This document shows, one piece after another, positions 20,801 through 33,488 of a DNA stretch of 64,000 bases; the first letter of the stretch is position 1; every line of letters starts with the position of its first letter. The stretch is from NCBI RefSeq assembly GCF_019649055.1, contig NW_026570237.1, positions 1,178,001 through 1,242,000 of the forward strand. The letters run 5' to 3'. The position numbers and the translations under genes are program-made. The stretch is from Paramacrobiotus metropolitanus (lineage: Eukaryota; Tardigrada; Eutardigrada; Parachela; Macrobiotidae). The notes under the pieces were generated by a model. The model saw only the letters and a list, made by a program, of their open reading frames with translations, was not told the origin of the DNA and did not search any database.

Positions 20801-23053
20801 TTATAACTCCTCTTTGAAACCAATATTATTTCCGCAGTCACATTTACCGCTCTTTTCCGGCACCTGCGGAACCGCTGCAAAGCCATCATCAGCTGAGTAA
20901 GAATTCATCACAGTCATGGACGACCATTTTTCAAACAGTAAAACATAGTAACAAAACACATTAACAGGTAAGAGATTCTCTCTAGCATAATCAGATCCGC
21001 GTTTAGCAATTCGCTGCGCTTCCTCGTCATGGCTGCGCGCCCACTGCAACTGCTCCACCAAATCATCCAGATCTCTTCGAACCGGGATGTAGTGCGTCCA
21101 GGGCTGGAGATCATGATAAAAGTGCTCGTAATAGGCAGATTCTTGCTTGAACACCAGACTATCACCGGCCAGCAAATACGGGAATCGATAAGCTAAAAAC
21201 ACAGGATAAAATTGTAATTTATTGATGACTTCGCTTTCTGTTGCAGTTCTCGTCAATAATATTGAAAATTAAGGATTACCGGCAACGGTTCCGTCCAGGT
21301 TTAATTGGTATTTGTACTGGAAAAACTGGAAGAAATTCACACTCGGCACGGTTGGTCCGTAGAGGGGATTCCTGATCCCGAAAGAAGAAGAAATGTGTCA
21401 GCCCGGCATCGATCAAATCGGAGTTGTTGCGGCCAAGTTGCACCAGTTTCAAGCGCTCCTCTCGGGCGTCTCGGCCGCGCCAAAACGCTTTGGGAATTTT
21501 CTCTTGCCATACTGGAGTTTGTGTCGCTTGCACCGATAACATATCCAACGAAACACTATCGCACAAAATTTTTTGCAAATAAAACGGTCCATATTAGTGT
21601 ATTCTTTTTTGAAAGTCAACGAATTCGTTTGATTAAAATTGTACAAATAAATACAGATAACAGCAAAATTTCCTTTTTCTGTTGATGATAACGCTTTTCT
21701 GTTGTAAAAACATAAGTAAAAATAAGAGCATTCATTACTCGACGGAGATATCGCAAAAATTCCTATAATTTACTGGATAAGTTTTGTATCTAAACTAATC
21801 AACTGACCGGTCCATAGCGTGAAGACTGGATTCGGTAACATCGTACGTCGGCATAACAATATCGTAATGATCATCCGCTCCACACCAAGAAAACACCGGC
21901 ATTTTGTTGCCTTTCCTGTACTTGGCTGATAAAGGATAATCGCCCAAATTCACCACAAATTCCACATCCGGTAATTTGGTCCGTCGTAACAGCAACAAAA
22001 TCAGCTGATCCATGAACATGGCAAACCCCACATGCTCACCGAAACATTTCTTATACAGACGCTGATTTTTTATCATGTAGTAACAGAAACATGCCGACTG
22101 CGGATGAAATCGTGAGGACAGCGCCTCAAAGACTTCCGACATGTTGTATTTTCCCGATGGTGCAAACTGCTCAAGATCGCGATCGATCTGCGAATACGTC
22201 AGAGGACACTGTGAAAGCTGCAAAAACAAACATTTGAGAAATGTCACTCATTGATAAAGCGTAAAGAAAACAAATTTACAAAAAAACTACAAAGTAATCA
22301 TGAGAAATAACAGTAAAACAATTAATAAATTCATAACAGCCGTGATAATTCTAAAAGAACATAAAACAGGCAAAGACTACAGATACAGCATACATTACAA
22401 AAATATTCATCAGAAATAAATAAAATAGCTAACATAACAATAACAACCGTGACAATTATGAAAAAATAAATAAGTATTAATTGACAAATAAATTGCAGCA
22501 TAAATAACAAATTAACAAACTGCAAATACAGCGAAGAAAACTCCAAAGAAATTAGAAACGTCAATAAAATTCGCACTACCTCTTTCCATTTTTCCGCAGC
22601 AACGGGACAATCACAATCTGCATGCATCACTTTCCCCTCGAACACAAACGGCGATCCCGCCACATGCTGCCCATTCTCCGTGGTGATCGCGATCTGCAGG
22701 CCATCGCACGGCTCGTACAGCCGATAGCGCGCAAGATACGTGCCGTCTTTGCGATCCAGCAGTTCCTGGAAGATGGGACAGCGACCGCGGAGACTGTCGA
22801 TGCTCAGCTGCAAGGCACTGGCTCCAGGTGATGCGGTGTAATTCTGTCCGGACGAATCAACCGCTTGGATAAAAAAGTAGCGGGCTGGCAGTACTACGGA
22901 GGGATCGAGGCCGGGACCCCATGCGATGCTGTGCGGGGAGATATCAACAGGTGGGGATGATGTCGAAGCGGATGCGGAATTTAAAACTGGTACGGAGAGC
23001 AGCAGCCATATGGAGAGTAACAAACAGTTCGGGAAGTACGAAGAATCACGCAT
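20801..23053 (-). CDS. POGLUT2/3: Protein O-glucosyltransferase 2/3 (KDELC type), ER-retained
   Basis: Four exons, minus strand: 23053-22580, 22217-21808, 21555-21280, 21192-20801, about 516 aa. Residues 1-29 are a signal peptide. A filamin-like domain follows ([30 protein letters not shown]). Then comes the CAP10/GT90 catalytic region: [17 protein letters not shown], [42 protein letters not shown]. The C-terminus is KEEL, a KDEL-like ER-retrieval signal. The family transfers glucose to Ser in EGF repeats of Notch-type proteins in the ER lumen. The third exon carries one base too many: at GGGG 21364-21367, three Gs would restore the conserved E-S-L-Y-G-P. An assembly indel is likely, because the rest of the gene is well preserved. 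Confidence 0.9.
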
Positions 23054-24461
23054 TATTTCAAATCCATCAACAAAACCAATTTTTTCCAATAACATTTAAA
23101 CAGTAGAAATTTATTCATTTCAAAGATAAAAACATTAAAAAATGGTTGTGTTTTGAATTTTCATTCGCTTTTTGCGCTGTGACGTTGTCACACGGCACCA
23201 AATAGCTGCCGCCACACGCGGCTGCTGTTGCGATAAAGAAAATAAGCGTAACGAGCGCATTGCTTTAACCACATGGAATACAGGTTTTCAACAAAAAATT
23301 CGCAGACAGCAAATCTACCAATCCTAAAAACATGACAAACAAGATAAGCAGCAGTCTAAAAGACAGATTCCCCACATGTTGCACAAACTAGGTCACTGGT
23401 TAGCGGTCGAAACGCAAAGCGTTGAATTAATAACCCCAGATCACATCGTGCGCAACAAGCAGAAAATCCCGCTCCAAACTCCCACGTCCCATTCGCCAGT
23501 CCACAGAGCTCGGAAGATTCACCAGCCAGGAGGTTCGCGAAGATGACCACAGACAGTTGAATGAAATGAGCGACGAAATGACGAAAATGCCAGGGTCCTC
23601 CAGGGTTCCCGAGTCCAGATCCACGGTTCGCACCCTCACCAAACACGAGGGAAGCCCACACGGAACGCCAAAGCACTGCACTAGCTAGGTCACTGGTTAA
23701 TGGTCGAAACGCAGAGCGTTGAATTACTAACCCCAGATCACATCGAGCACAGCGCCCAGAAATCCCCCGCAGTCCGCCCCCATGGCCTGCTAAATTCTCC
23801 CCGTGGCCCGAACTCCAGGCCCCGCATGGCTCCATAAAACAGGCAGGAAAACAGTACGACATCAGATCAACAGTCATGAGTAAGAGCAGTAAAGAGTATC
23901 AAGGAATGAGATATGTGCTGGAAGACAGTTAGTGAGGTGATCCAGTACGATGGGCTCGTGGCGAACGATTCCGCGATATGGTTTGTCCCTGCCAATCTGG
24001 TATGAACCAGAAATGGCAGGGCTTGTAATTTGTTCGAAAAAGCTTACCAAAAATAAAGTGAATCGTAAGGAAAAACAAGAACTCTAGACAAGGGGGGGGG
24101 GGATAGCCACATTTTGTCCACGTAAATTAACCATGCTGAATGCCTCGTTCTGCCACTAGCGTTGTGCGTTCGGTTCAATCCGGTTGCCATATTTGATATC
24201 AGCGCCCTGCGGAGTGCGGACTGGCACGCGTTGAAGAATGCTGTTTTTTTTGCTTGATTTAATCGTCATTTGAACTCATTTCGTTTCGGATTTGCAACTG
24301 TGGAGGAATATTTTGAATGGTTATGAAACTGCGGGAGTATTGTTGTGTAATTACATTATCTGATTAATTTTTATGTGAAGAGTGGGAATTTAAAGTGCCT
24401 GGTGCAGCAGCTCTCTGGAAAACTGTAATTGTCGATCTGCTGTCGGACTCAGTTCTTCATG
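23054..24461. other. Intergenic stretch between POGLUT2/3 and the THAP gene, with a 297-bp-spaced direct repeat
   Basis: The two genes are divergent, so both promoters should lie here. The only structure I see is a direct repeat at 23380-23475 and 23677-23772 and a G9 run near 24091. The large frame at 23356-23877 arises from the repeat and does not look like a protein gene. Confidence 0.5.
23380..23772. repeat. Direct repeat, two copies about 95 bp long, 297 bp apart
   Basis: Both copies contain CTAGGTCACTGGTTA, GGTCGAAACGCA, AGCGTTGAATTA and TAACCCCAGATCACATCG in the same order (starting at 23388 and 23685). They may be two units of a longer satellite or the two ends of a small element. 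No inverted termini are visible. Confidence 0.65.
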
Positions 24462-26219
24462 ATGCCATCGCAGTGTGTTGGCTGGAACTGTCCCACACGT
24501 CGCAAAGGCGACGAAACCGACGATCCCACCGTCACATTCCACTCTTTCCCGCTGACCAAACCCGACTTATTAGCCCAATGGCTGCAGAACATGGGGGAGG
24601 CCAATTGGAAGCCGCAGCGCAGCAGCGTCCTGTGCAGTCGCCACTTTGATCGCAACTGTTTCCTGCAGAACTACGCCGTGCCGCGGCTGAAGCAGGGCGC
24701 CATCCCCACCTTCTTCGAGAAGCGGCCCAACGCGCACCTCACCGTGGATCTGGACCAGCGGACGGCCCATGAGAACCTGATGGTGGGGGGCAGCGGGGGG
24801 CAGGGCGGGGTGCCGGTGGGGCGGCGCCGCAAGGTGCTCAAGCGCTACGATCCGCAGGAGGAGATCGACAATCTCAAGCAGATGCTGGACGATGAGCGGG
24901 TGAAACGGCGCGAGCTGGAGCAGGAGCTGTTTAAGTTGCGGCAGGAGCGATCGGAGATGGCCTCCAAAATGGTGAGTTAGTGCGGTTTTCCATGGTTTTT
25001 CCTTGCCATTTGTAAAAGTTTACAGTTAACTTTTTAACAATACTTCTGCAGTTAACACTGTTAACTGCAAGTGAAAAAGAACGTAGCGCTTCCTATCTGT
25101 GTAGCCGTTCCTACTTGAGTATTGTGATCTATGCCGATCCGGATCAATCCTCTTAAAATTCTACAATTTTACATTTGCAGCCTTTCTGCAAATAGATTTA
25201 TTAAATCTTAAATGAATAGACAGAAAATTTTACAAAAATTACAAAATTTAATAGTTTAATTAGAAACATTAAAATGGGCTGAGTAAGAAAATTACGCGAA
25301 TTGCCTACTCGTAATGAGTGGTGGAGCATCACGAGCCGTTTGCATCGGTTGAGTTTAGAAAGGTTTTTGATCTCTTCAGTGATGGACTGGCAGCGATGAT
25401 GTGTGTGAAATTGTGAATTCGAAAAATTGTTCAAGTCGTTTGTGACATGCTGTGTTTAGATCTGTTTGGGCAAAGTGATTAACATCATATTAGTATTAGT
25501 CACTTTGGTATGGGTATCATTTATTTTTATGTTCTGATGTTGCAGAGTAAGCTGGAAGCAGCCAAATGTCGGCCGAATATTCCTCAGAGTCTGATTCCTA
25601 TTCTGGTTGATGCAATGGTAAGTCAACTGTCAGTCAACTTTTACTCGATTTTTCGGATTGTGCATCAATTTTCTGAACTCTGTTTGTCCTGTAGTTATTA
25701 CAAGTTCGAAACAGTAAAATGTTAAATATTGAGGAAATAGTCATAACCGTTAGATCGATTTTTTAAGCAAGACAGGAACATGAATGGAATTTTTAACAAT
25801 ATGGTGAATGACATTCGATGTTGCCGTACTTCGTGTACGGAAGATGTTTGTTAATGTGCGTAATTGCTCAACAGACACGCGGTGTCGATCCTCTGAAGAA
25901 GCCGGAACCGGCTCGCACGACGCCAGCCACCAAACGCACCGCTCCGCAGTCCGCTCCCGCCAGGGCTCCCGCGACGCGCACCGCCGCGGCGGCGCGTGCG
26001 GCTGCCGCCGCCAAGACAACCACACCCACCACGACGGCCGGCAGTCCCAGCAAGGTGGTCCTGCAGATCCCCGACAGCGCCAGCAAGTCCGTGCAGTTCA
26101 CCGTGCCCGTCAGCGGAGCGGCCAGCGCCACTGCCAGTGAGGCAGCGAAAACGGGGGAAGCGGCGGCGGAACCGGATATCGTGGAGATTCCGGTGGAAAA
26201 GGAAACCGCCGCCACATAA
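24462..26219 (+). CDS. THAP-domain protein with coiled coil and Ala/Pro/Thr-rich tail
   Basis: Three exons, plus strand: 24462-24971, 25546-25617, 25875-26219, all joined in phase 0, 308 aa. Residues 1-85 are a THAP zinc finger: C5-x4-C10 (CVGWNC), the family Trp at W40, C58-x2-H61 (CSRHF) and a GAIPTFF box at the place of AVPTIF. A Gly-rich linker is followed by a coiled coil (PQEEIDNLKQMLDDERVK onward). The last exon is a low-complexity Ala/Thr/Pro region that ends in an acidic tail (EPDIVEIPVEKE). I chose M24462 because it sits directly before the PSQCVGWNC start typical of THAP proteins. THAP proteins bind DNA and often recruit chromatin factors. It is a single-THAP gene and not a member of the D/E/F family. 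Confidence 0.85.
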
Positions 26220-27011
26220 ACGCCGTGGATTATTGATTTCTGTCTGTTTTGTTGTGGTATATCCTGGTATTGTATTGTTACGAGACTTCTGCGGTTCCCT
26301 CTATTAATCATTTAAACTCGTTCTTTATTTTGAAATGCGTATCTTCTGTTGTTGTTGTGTACCGGATTAATGTTATCTGGTTTTCTTATGGATTAACATC
26401 TCGTGCCTACTGTTTTCTCACAATATATGTATATGATAAGACTTAATGGTTATTAAAGTTATCATGCCTTAGATTTTCCAATAACCGGCAAATTTAAGTC
26501 CCGATTGCCTAAATTAACGCCGAGTAAGTCGCAAAAGTTTTTTTTTCGAGAATACGAAATGTAATTTTACGCAGTAAGGGTGCAGGCTTAATTACTAAAG
26601 ATGAATTTTATTGATGATGATGTCAGTATAACTCAAATACGAACTACGAAGTCACCGAAAATTGTAGTTTGTATATTCGAATATTTATATCCGTGCACTA
26701 CGCAAAGGACAACAATACATAATCTGCAAAAGAGAAATCTGCAGAATTTAAAAATAATACTCCTCATGAAAGGAACATTAAAAAAGCCCAAACGCTATGG
26801 AAAAAAACGCCCCAAGTAACATACAAGCTTCAGCCAGATTCCACCACAGTAAAACGTCATCAAGCAGATCCCAAGGAAGCATATCGCCGCATTCACTCTT
26901 CCTTTAAACCCTTTTCCCAACCGAAATCTAGCTATCGGAAGAAAAACAATCCCCAAACAAACACAACAAATGCAACATGGAACAGATAAAATAATACGAA
27001 ATCTGGCGACA
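26220..27011. other. Convergent 3' flanks of the THAP gene and gene D
   Basis: AT-rich, no supported gene. An ATTAAA near 26452 may serve polyadenylation of the THAP gene. The hydrophobic frame seen on the minus strand from 26795 is an out-of-frame reading across the ETS terminal exon. Confidence 0.4.
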
Positions 27012-30000
27012 TCAATCCTGCCATCCGGTGGCCTTTGGACCGAATTTGTATACCAGGCGACGTCCGAGAACGGGGAGGATAAATTCGGTTTTGTAGTAAT
27101 GCCTGCCAAGAATAAGAAAATTAATCACAACGCTGTGACAACTTTGACACATAAAAACTTATTTAAACCGGTTCAAAATCCAAGATAAAAATAAAAAGGA
27201 ATGCTTATACGAGTATATTTAAGCCAAAGTGGATGCAAAAATATTCTATGGCATTTGAAAATGTTTTTGAAAATCAAGTAAACACTAAATAAAAACTCAG
27301 AAAACTAAAAAAAGAAACTAAGAAGAAACCTTAGACAAATAACGCAAATAAGATTCACGCGAGAGAATAAAAAACAATAATATTATGTAGATTTGATAAT
27401 TTTTGCAGGATGCTTACTAACCTCATCGCGCGGCTCAGCTTCTCATAATTCATCCGCGGATTGCATTTCCTGGCGCCCCACTTGTCAGCCACCGCTTTCG
27501 ACTTGACGATGCGAAAAATTCCCGCCTTTTTGTCGTCCCATCGAATAATGGTGGGATTGCATCGAGGATCTTTCAACAAGTCCCGAATAAATTCCCATAA
27601 ATGGTTGCCTCCTGATTCTGCAAAAAAAGCATATTAAACCGAAAATCAGGTCCTAACGAGACCTTATCGGTACATACTGTTTCCTTTATGGAAGCCAGCC
27701 AGTTTATGATGCTGCCACTGCGCACTGTCGTCTTCCATTTCCTGATCCTCAAACAGACTATCGTCGAAACCATCTGAATCGCTATACTCACCTTCAAGGT
27801 CCGACATGCTCAAATCTGCAAAACGATTCGAAAAATGATAACATAATCATTATTGCTCGGGCTAAAATGGCAAATAATTCCAAAACAAAACCGAGATGAA
27901 TATACAAAACTGTGCAAACAGTACAAAATTCTTTTCGAATATTATACTTTCAGTACTGCAATACAACAACGCGCTTTTAAAATTAATTACCAACACATAC
28001 AAAAATTAAAATCACCAATGACAGTAACTGCAAAAAATGCCGCTGATAAATTGATTTGTGGTATTTACATAATCAGTTGGAAACTTCATTCTGCCTAATT
28101 ACGAACGACAGCACGGATTCTGGCTAAAAATCAGTTTTCGTTAAACGCAAAAACCGCGTGCGATCGCAATGAAAACAGTAACCTGGAACCATTTGCGTAA
28201 TTTGTGAAAAAAATGTCAGTATAAACAAAACACAATTTAATATTTTAACGATGAAAAATTCGTTGATTTCAGTTATGCAGTACCTGCTTCGTCTTCGACG
28301 TCCTCCGGGTATTCAGAGAAAAGGTTATTAAGCAGTTCGTGGGTTTTTCGGCCGGAAGACGTGCTACTGTTGCGATGGGAACCATTTCTCTCCGGAGATT
28401 TCGCCGGCTTCGTGCACTCATCACACGTACAGACCGACCCGGTCGCATGGGATAAAAAATGCATATCCAGACTGTCCTGCTTCGAGAGGCGTTTCTTTTT
28501 CGTAGGCGACGAGGAAGCGGCGGCTGCAGCTGTCAGAATCTGCAGTGAACTGGTGGCGATCTCTTCGCTTCCATGTTTCTTGAAATGCGCAGCCAACAGG
28601 CCATAATACGCGAATTTCTCTTCGCATACTCCACATCGGAATCCATCCCGACCCCCGTGCATAATCACGTGTATGTTTAACTTGCGCCTATCCTCGAAAG
28701 ACGTGTTGCAAAATAGGCATTTATTCGCCCGCTCTCTGGTCTGCAACAATATACGGAAAACACAATCACAACCGGCGCATTATAAGAAATTAATTAATTA
28801 TTATTAGCACTAATATATATTTTCATTAGAACATATTTATTTGATTATGGCTTTAATCGGCAGAACCATTAAATGACACACTACTCAACAGTAAAAAGTT
28901 AAACATTACAATTAATAATTAACAATTTACACAGTAATTTATTTTTTAATTTGAAGCAACTTATTTGAATTGAAATTTACGGACCTTCGCGGTGTTCTCA
29001 ACATCAGCGCCCGAGGTGAGATTGCCACCTCCCCCGCTACCAATGTTAGATGGGCTGGGCTGGATCACAGCAGAACTATTTAGACGATTTTCTTTGGAAG
29101 ATTCCTTCTGTGGAGACACCGAATTCTTCACTGCCGGTGCAGGATCCGGCCGGCCTCGCACCGGCTCCACCACCACTTCCTCCACATACCCGAAACCGTC
29201 TTCAATTCCCACCGGCACCGATGGACCGAATTCGGCGGAAATCACGGGTATGTATACATTCTGGGTGGTTATATCGTAGCCGTCCGCTTTTCTTTTGGCT
29301 GCGCTGGAGGGTTCCTCGGTATCTTCGTCAGTGGATGTCATTTTATCGGCTAAAGAATCGTGTGAAGTTAGTTGAAATTAGTGGTGCGTCGTAGTGAGAT
29401 GGCATTAATTTTATTGACACAAACTGAAATTCATTCTCTCATTCGTTCTGTACGCGTTTCGTTAACAAAATATAACTCGGACTTTGCTCGGAAAAATTTA
29501 CTGTGAATATTCTTTTAATAATTCGGCTCATGCTATTTTTAAATTTAAAAGTATCACACAATAGGTGCAACTAGTACTTAGTTTTGAGCGAATTACAATT
29601 TTGTTACGCATGCGATATTTTTGTCGTACTGGATTCATAATTCTTACGACTACAGTGCTTTGCTCACGGCTACAATGCTTTCCTTACAGCTTTGCTTTAA
29701 ACTGGATTTTAAAACCGAAACCATTTTAACTTAACTGAAATCTTTGCAATGTATATGCCCTAAATTATGATAAATTATGATATATGCCCTAAATTATGAA
29801 TTATGTGCAAAGTCCGCCAAAAGTATAACTTTATCATTCTTATCATTTTGTTACCAGCAAGGTAAACTGACACCGGTTTACCTTTCTTTCCGGGGTCAGA
29901 GCGGAGATTCAAAGCAGCAGATGCGGGCGCAGTCACCGCTTCGTTATACTGCTCGGAATACCACACTGTCAGTTCCTCCTTCGGTTGGATGGCCTTCTTC

Positions 30001-33000
30001 GTGACAAAGACAATCTCCGGTCCGCGCGCGAATACCAGCAGATTACTCTCCTCGGCACCCTTGGCAAATCGAACATGCTTCATCCAGTTGCATGTGTAAT
30101 CCGACTGCAGCTCATAATGCTTCCGCAGTGCATCTATCACCGAGAAATACCGCGCTTGTCCATCATCTCCGGTCGTTAGTGGAGCAATCAACGGCCCAAA
30201 CACGATATGCGCGGCGGGACAAGTTCCTTGGCAAAGACGGCCTTCCCTGAAAAACAGAACGCTAATTCAATACTAATGAAGAAACAGCGGTTTTTTCTGA
30301 ATTTTTACCTGTTGGAGAATCATGGCACAAGTCGATGGAGAGATTCTTAGGGGAGACTGCTGATTGCCAGCGGTGTGGTCGGCTCGTCTGGAAAACTCAC
30401 GGCATGCAGCCAACAGGGATTTCGCAGAGATATTTTGCACTTTTCACAATCTACGAACATATCGTGCGGAATTATTTTCGATTCATTCTGATAATCATGA
30501 AAGTCTGACATACAAAATGAAGCGCAATCAGTTGCAGATTTTTCGGAAGACACAGCAGATTTGCTGCACTGTTCTTCTACTGGCACCGGATGTGCCGCAA
30601 CGGATGAAGAACCACCTGTACATGTAAAACACGCTCCACGTGAAAATCCACACAGAAACCATCAAATCGCAACGCAAATTTAAATTAACTAAAATTAAAT
30701 TTTAATTAAACAAAACTATACTTGTAGCTTATTGGTACATATATAATGGTATATCGGTACATTTATAATATTAACATCTAAGATTAACAAAACTTATAAC
30801 AACACTATAATCTTTATATTTTAATCCTCCAATCATATTTTAAAAACTGTACTGATTACGAACAGTCGCTGTTGACGTACTTGTACTGCTCAGTTCGTTA
30901 TCAGCATTATTCTTCTCTTCCAACAGAGGGATCTCTTGTGTTGTAGCCGAGGCTTCAACCGTAGTTACATTATCATCAATCGGACGCAATCCTGGATCTT
31001 CTCGTGACACCCTTACATCCATATCGGTGAGCGGCGTCACTCGCTCCAGATTCTTCGCTACGAGATTCTGTCCATCTTCCAGTACGCCGTCCGTCCGCGC
31101 AGTGACATTTTGCGCACTTATAATCGGCGATTTGATAGATCTGATTTCTTCCGACTTACACATGGCAGTGCATCCTATTTCGGAATCAGATTTGACGGTG
31201 GGCGGCGGATACTGCAGTTGTATGCGCAGCGTCCACGACGGAACGGCCCGCGACTTAAGGACCCCGCTGGTCGGTCCGAGCGCGTAATCGTCGGGTGTGA
31301 AATGATTCTCGCACACCAGAGATCGATCTGTTACCACCTGCACGCGACCGTTCTGTTTGAGAAAGTTCATCCAGCCCCGCCGGGTGTTGGCGCCCGTCGG
31401 GAAAGGATAGAATTTCAGCCGCTCCGAGGGTTTGGTCTGGCCCGGTTTGCGACTGGCGTGGCATACCATACACTGCATAATTCCACTAACATCCTCGTGC
31501 CGAGTGTACACACCTGGAAAAATTTAGTTTTGCAAAATTAATAATTTGTTAAAACTAACCATTTAATTCTTTGTATACGAATACTGTTTTGCTGACTGAC
31601 AATACATGCCCAAATTTCTCCAAATACTAAAATTAACCCAACATGTATAAAACAATTTTAGCTGCTCAATTGTAACACCGCGTTAAATGTTTTCTATATC
31701 TTTAAAATATTTGAGAGCACTAAATTGTCCATAATCTGAAAAACTTTCGCTCAAATTAGTGTACTGTAATTAATTTTATTTGTACGGATACCAATTTTCG
31801 TGGTTCCGTTGTAAGACCGTATTAGTTTTCTGCCGACTATAAACACAACTACCACGAATCTGAGTGCACGAATTATTCTAATTACTGAATAAATAAAACA
31901 TATTAATGTTTTTACTTCACATGGATAGAAAAGTTTCCTTATACAACTGTAAGATCGTATTAATTTTTCGCCGACTGCAAATAAATTTCCCAACTTTTCA
32001 ACGCAAGATATTTCGCAAATCTGCAAATACATAATTTAATTTTAAATGTATACGAGAGTTTGTCATTCTCAATTGTGAAAGCGTACGAAGCACGAACCCG
32101 AATAGTGGAAGTCAATAATGCCGGCCAGATGACTGGGCATGGCGTCGTCTTTCAGCTGGCGCTGCGCCAGCAGCTCCCCGGTGTTAACATCATGATGCAG
32201 AAAATCCCCCGGCTCAAAATGCTGGCTACAGATGACGTCGGTCGACTTGGGCGTCCAGGTGGCCGCACAGCGCAGGCGCTGTGTCCACGTCTCGTAAAAA
32301 GGATGCGTGGACGGCCGGAAGGCATGCAGCGTCACCGCCTGCGCCATGGCATTCGCCGAGCTGATCGTACATCCCGGCACACAACACGCCTCCACAGCGG
32401 TATCCCCACCGGATGTTGCCGGTTCATCGGCGGGGTTGGCGGGCACCATGGACAGCGGCGACGCGGGCAGGGAGGCGGAAGTGCTGGGCTGCCGTGCGGC
32501 CGATAGTCCCGGCTTCTTCGGAGCCAGTTTGGGGAGTTTCGGTGCAAGACCCAGCTGACAGGGGGATGGTTCCTGTACTGGTTGGATCGGAGGAGCCGGA
32601 GGGGGAAGAGCGCACTGAATTGTAGGAACGGGAGTGGGATTATTGATGGCGTCGACGGACTGGGTCGGAAGGACGGGAGGGAGACTATTGGTGTCTTCGA
32701 TGGGTTTTTCTGGGATGCTTGGGTCCACGGCATCCACACGCTGCTTTTTCGCTATTTAATTCACCACATTAATTTCCCACTTGTTCGAATTTAATTTTTC
32801 AAATTTTATTTTATTTCTTATTTCTAAGATGATCGATCGGATACAGCAAGAGAATCATAAAATACTTTTCAAAAGGCTAATTTTAGCATTAAAGTACCAA
32901 TCACAGGTTCACCGATTATAATAAAAGTCAGACAGAACTATCATCTTCGTACAAACGCTATCCTGTATGTATGCGGTAGGAGCAGGAAGTGAATGCTGAT

Positions 33001-33488
33001 TTGACGATACATATTTGGATCGAGCCACTACACTACGCTGTAAGGAAGTTCTACATTATCGGTCATAATCAAAAAGACATACCAGGAGGTCCCGTTTCGC
33101 CATTATCCGATACCAAAACAGATGTCGATGCAGATGTTGATGGAGATGCTAATGGGTCTGATGTAGAAATTCTCGACTCAGCCACCATGACTTCAGCGTC
33201 AACCACATACGGACAGGCACCTTTTTTCAATCGCTTTCCTCGCTTCCCCGACTGATCCGCAGGCGTCGGCAGTACGGTGCCCGTACTGAAATGCCGACTG
33301 CACACTTTCGTGGACGGCGTAGGACTCCACTGACTGTCACGGCCTTTGGATAGGATCTCAATCCATCTGGAATATTTGGGATCCGTGACAGGAGGAACAT
33401 CGAAGTACCACACGTCGCTGACGCCGTGTGATGGCTTCGATAAGGGACATTGCAGAACGGCACACACGTTACTCTCGCTGACTGCCAT
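27012..33488 (-). CDS. Gene D: THAP x3 - zinc knuckle - PR/SET - C2H2 x2 - ETS chimeric transcription factor
   Basis: Ten exons, minus strand: 33488-33083, 32751-32098, 31513-30881, 30615-30309, 30246-29882, 29349-28985, 28740-28284, 27815-27678, 27617-27422, 27102-27012, about 1,200 aa. Exons 1-3 each hold a THAP finger (CAVLQC..CSRHF; CCVPGC..CSQHF; CMVC..CENHF). Exon 4 has the knuckle [15 protein letters not shown]. Exon 5 is a PR/SET domain ([29 protein letters not shown]). Exon 7 has two C2H2 fingers. Exon 8 is acidic. Exons 9-10 form an ETS domain ([22 protein letters not shown], then HYYKTEF and [12 protein letters not shown]-like). Two breaks: one extra base in GGGG 30350-30353, and a +1/-2 slip near 30207-30216. 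Every other junction agrees in phase. One transcription unit is likely but unproven. Confidence 0.65.

Noticed and set aside
22331-22579. Very hydrophobic C-terminal extension of the filamin exon frame of POGLUT2/3, looking like membrane helices
   Set aside because: It begins exactly at a GTAGTG donor and is AT-rich intron read through. The conserved protein continues in the exon at 22217.
23356-23877. 173-codon minus-strand frame with internal repeats (CARCDLGL..QR)
   Set aside because: The repeats are the translated 297-bp direct DNA repeat. There is no domain, splice logic or codon pattern of a gene.
24085-24100. G-run as a quadruplex or regulatory element
   Set aside because: A single uninterrupted G9 tract without further G-tracts is not a quadruplex motif, and its length may itself be unreliable.
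26795-27109. Minus-strand frame with several hydrophobic, Cys-rich segments resembling a membrane protein
   Set aside because: It overlaps the last ETS exon in another frame. The correct frame gives GRRLVYKFG and a splice-compatible end of the ETS domain.
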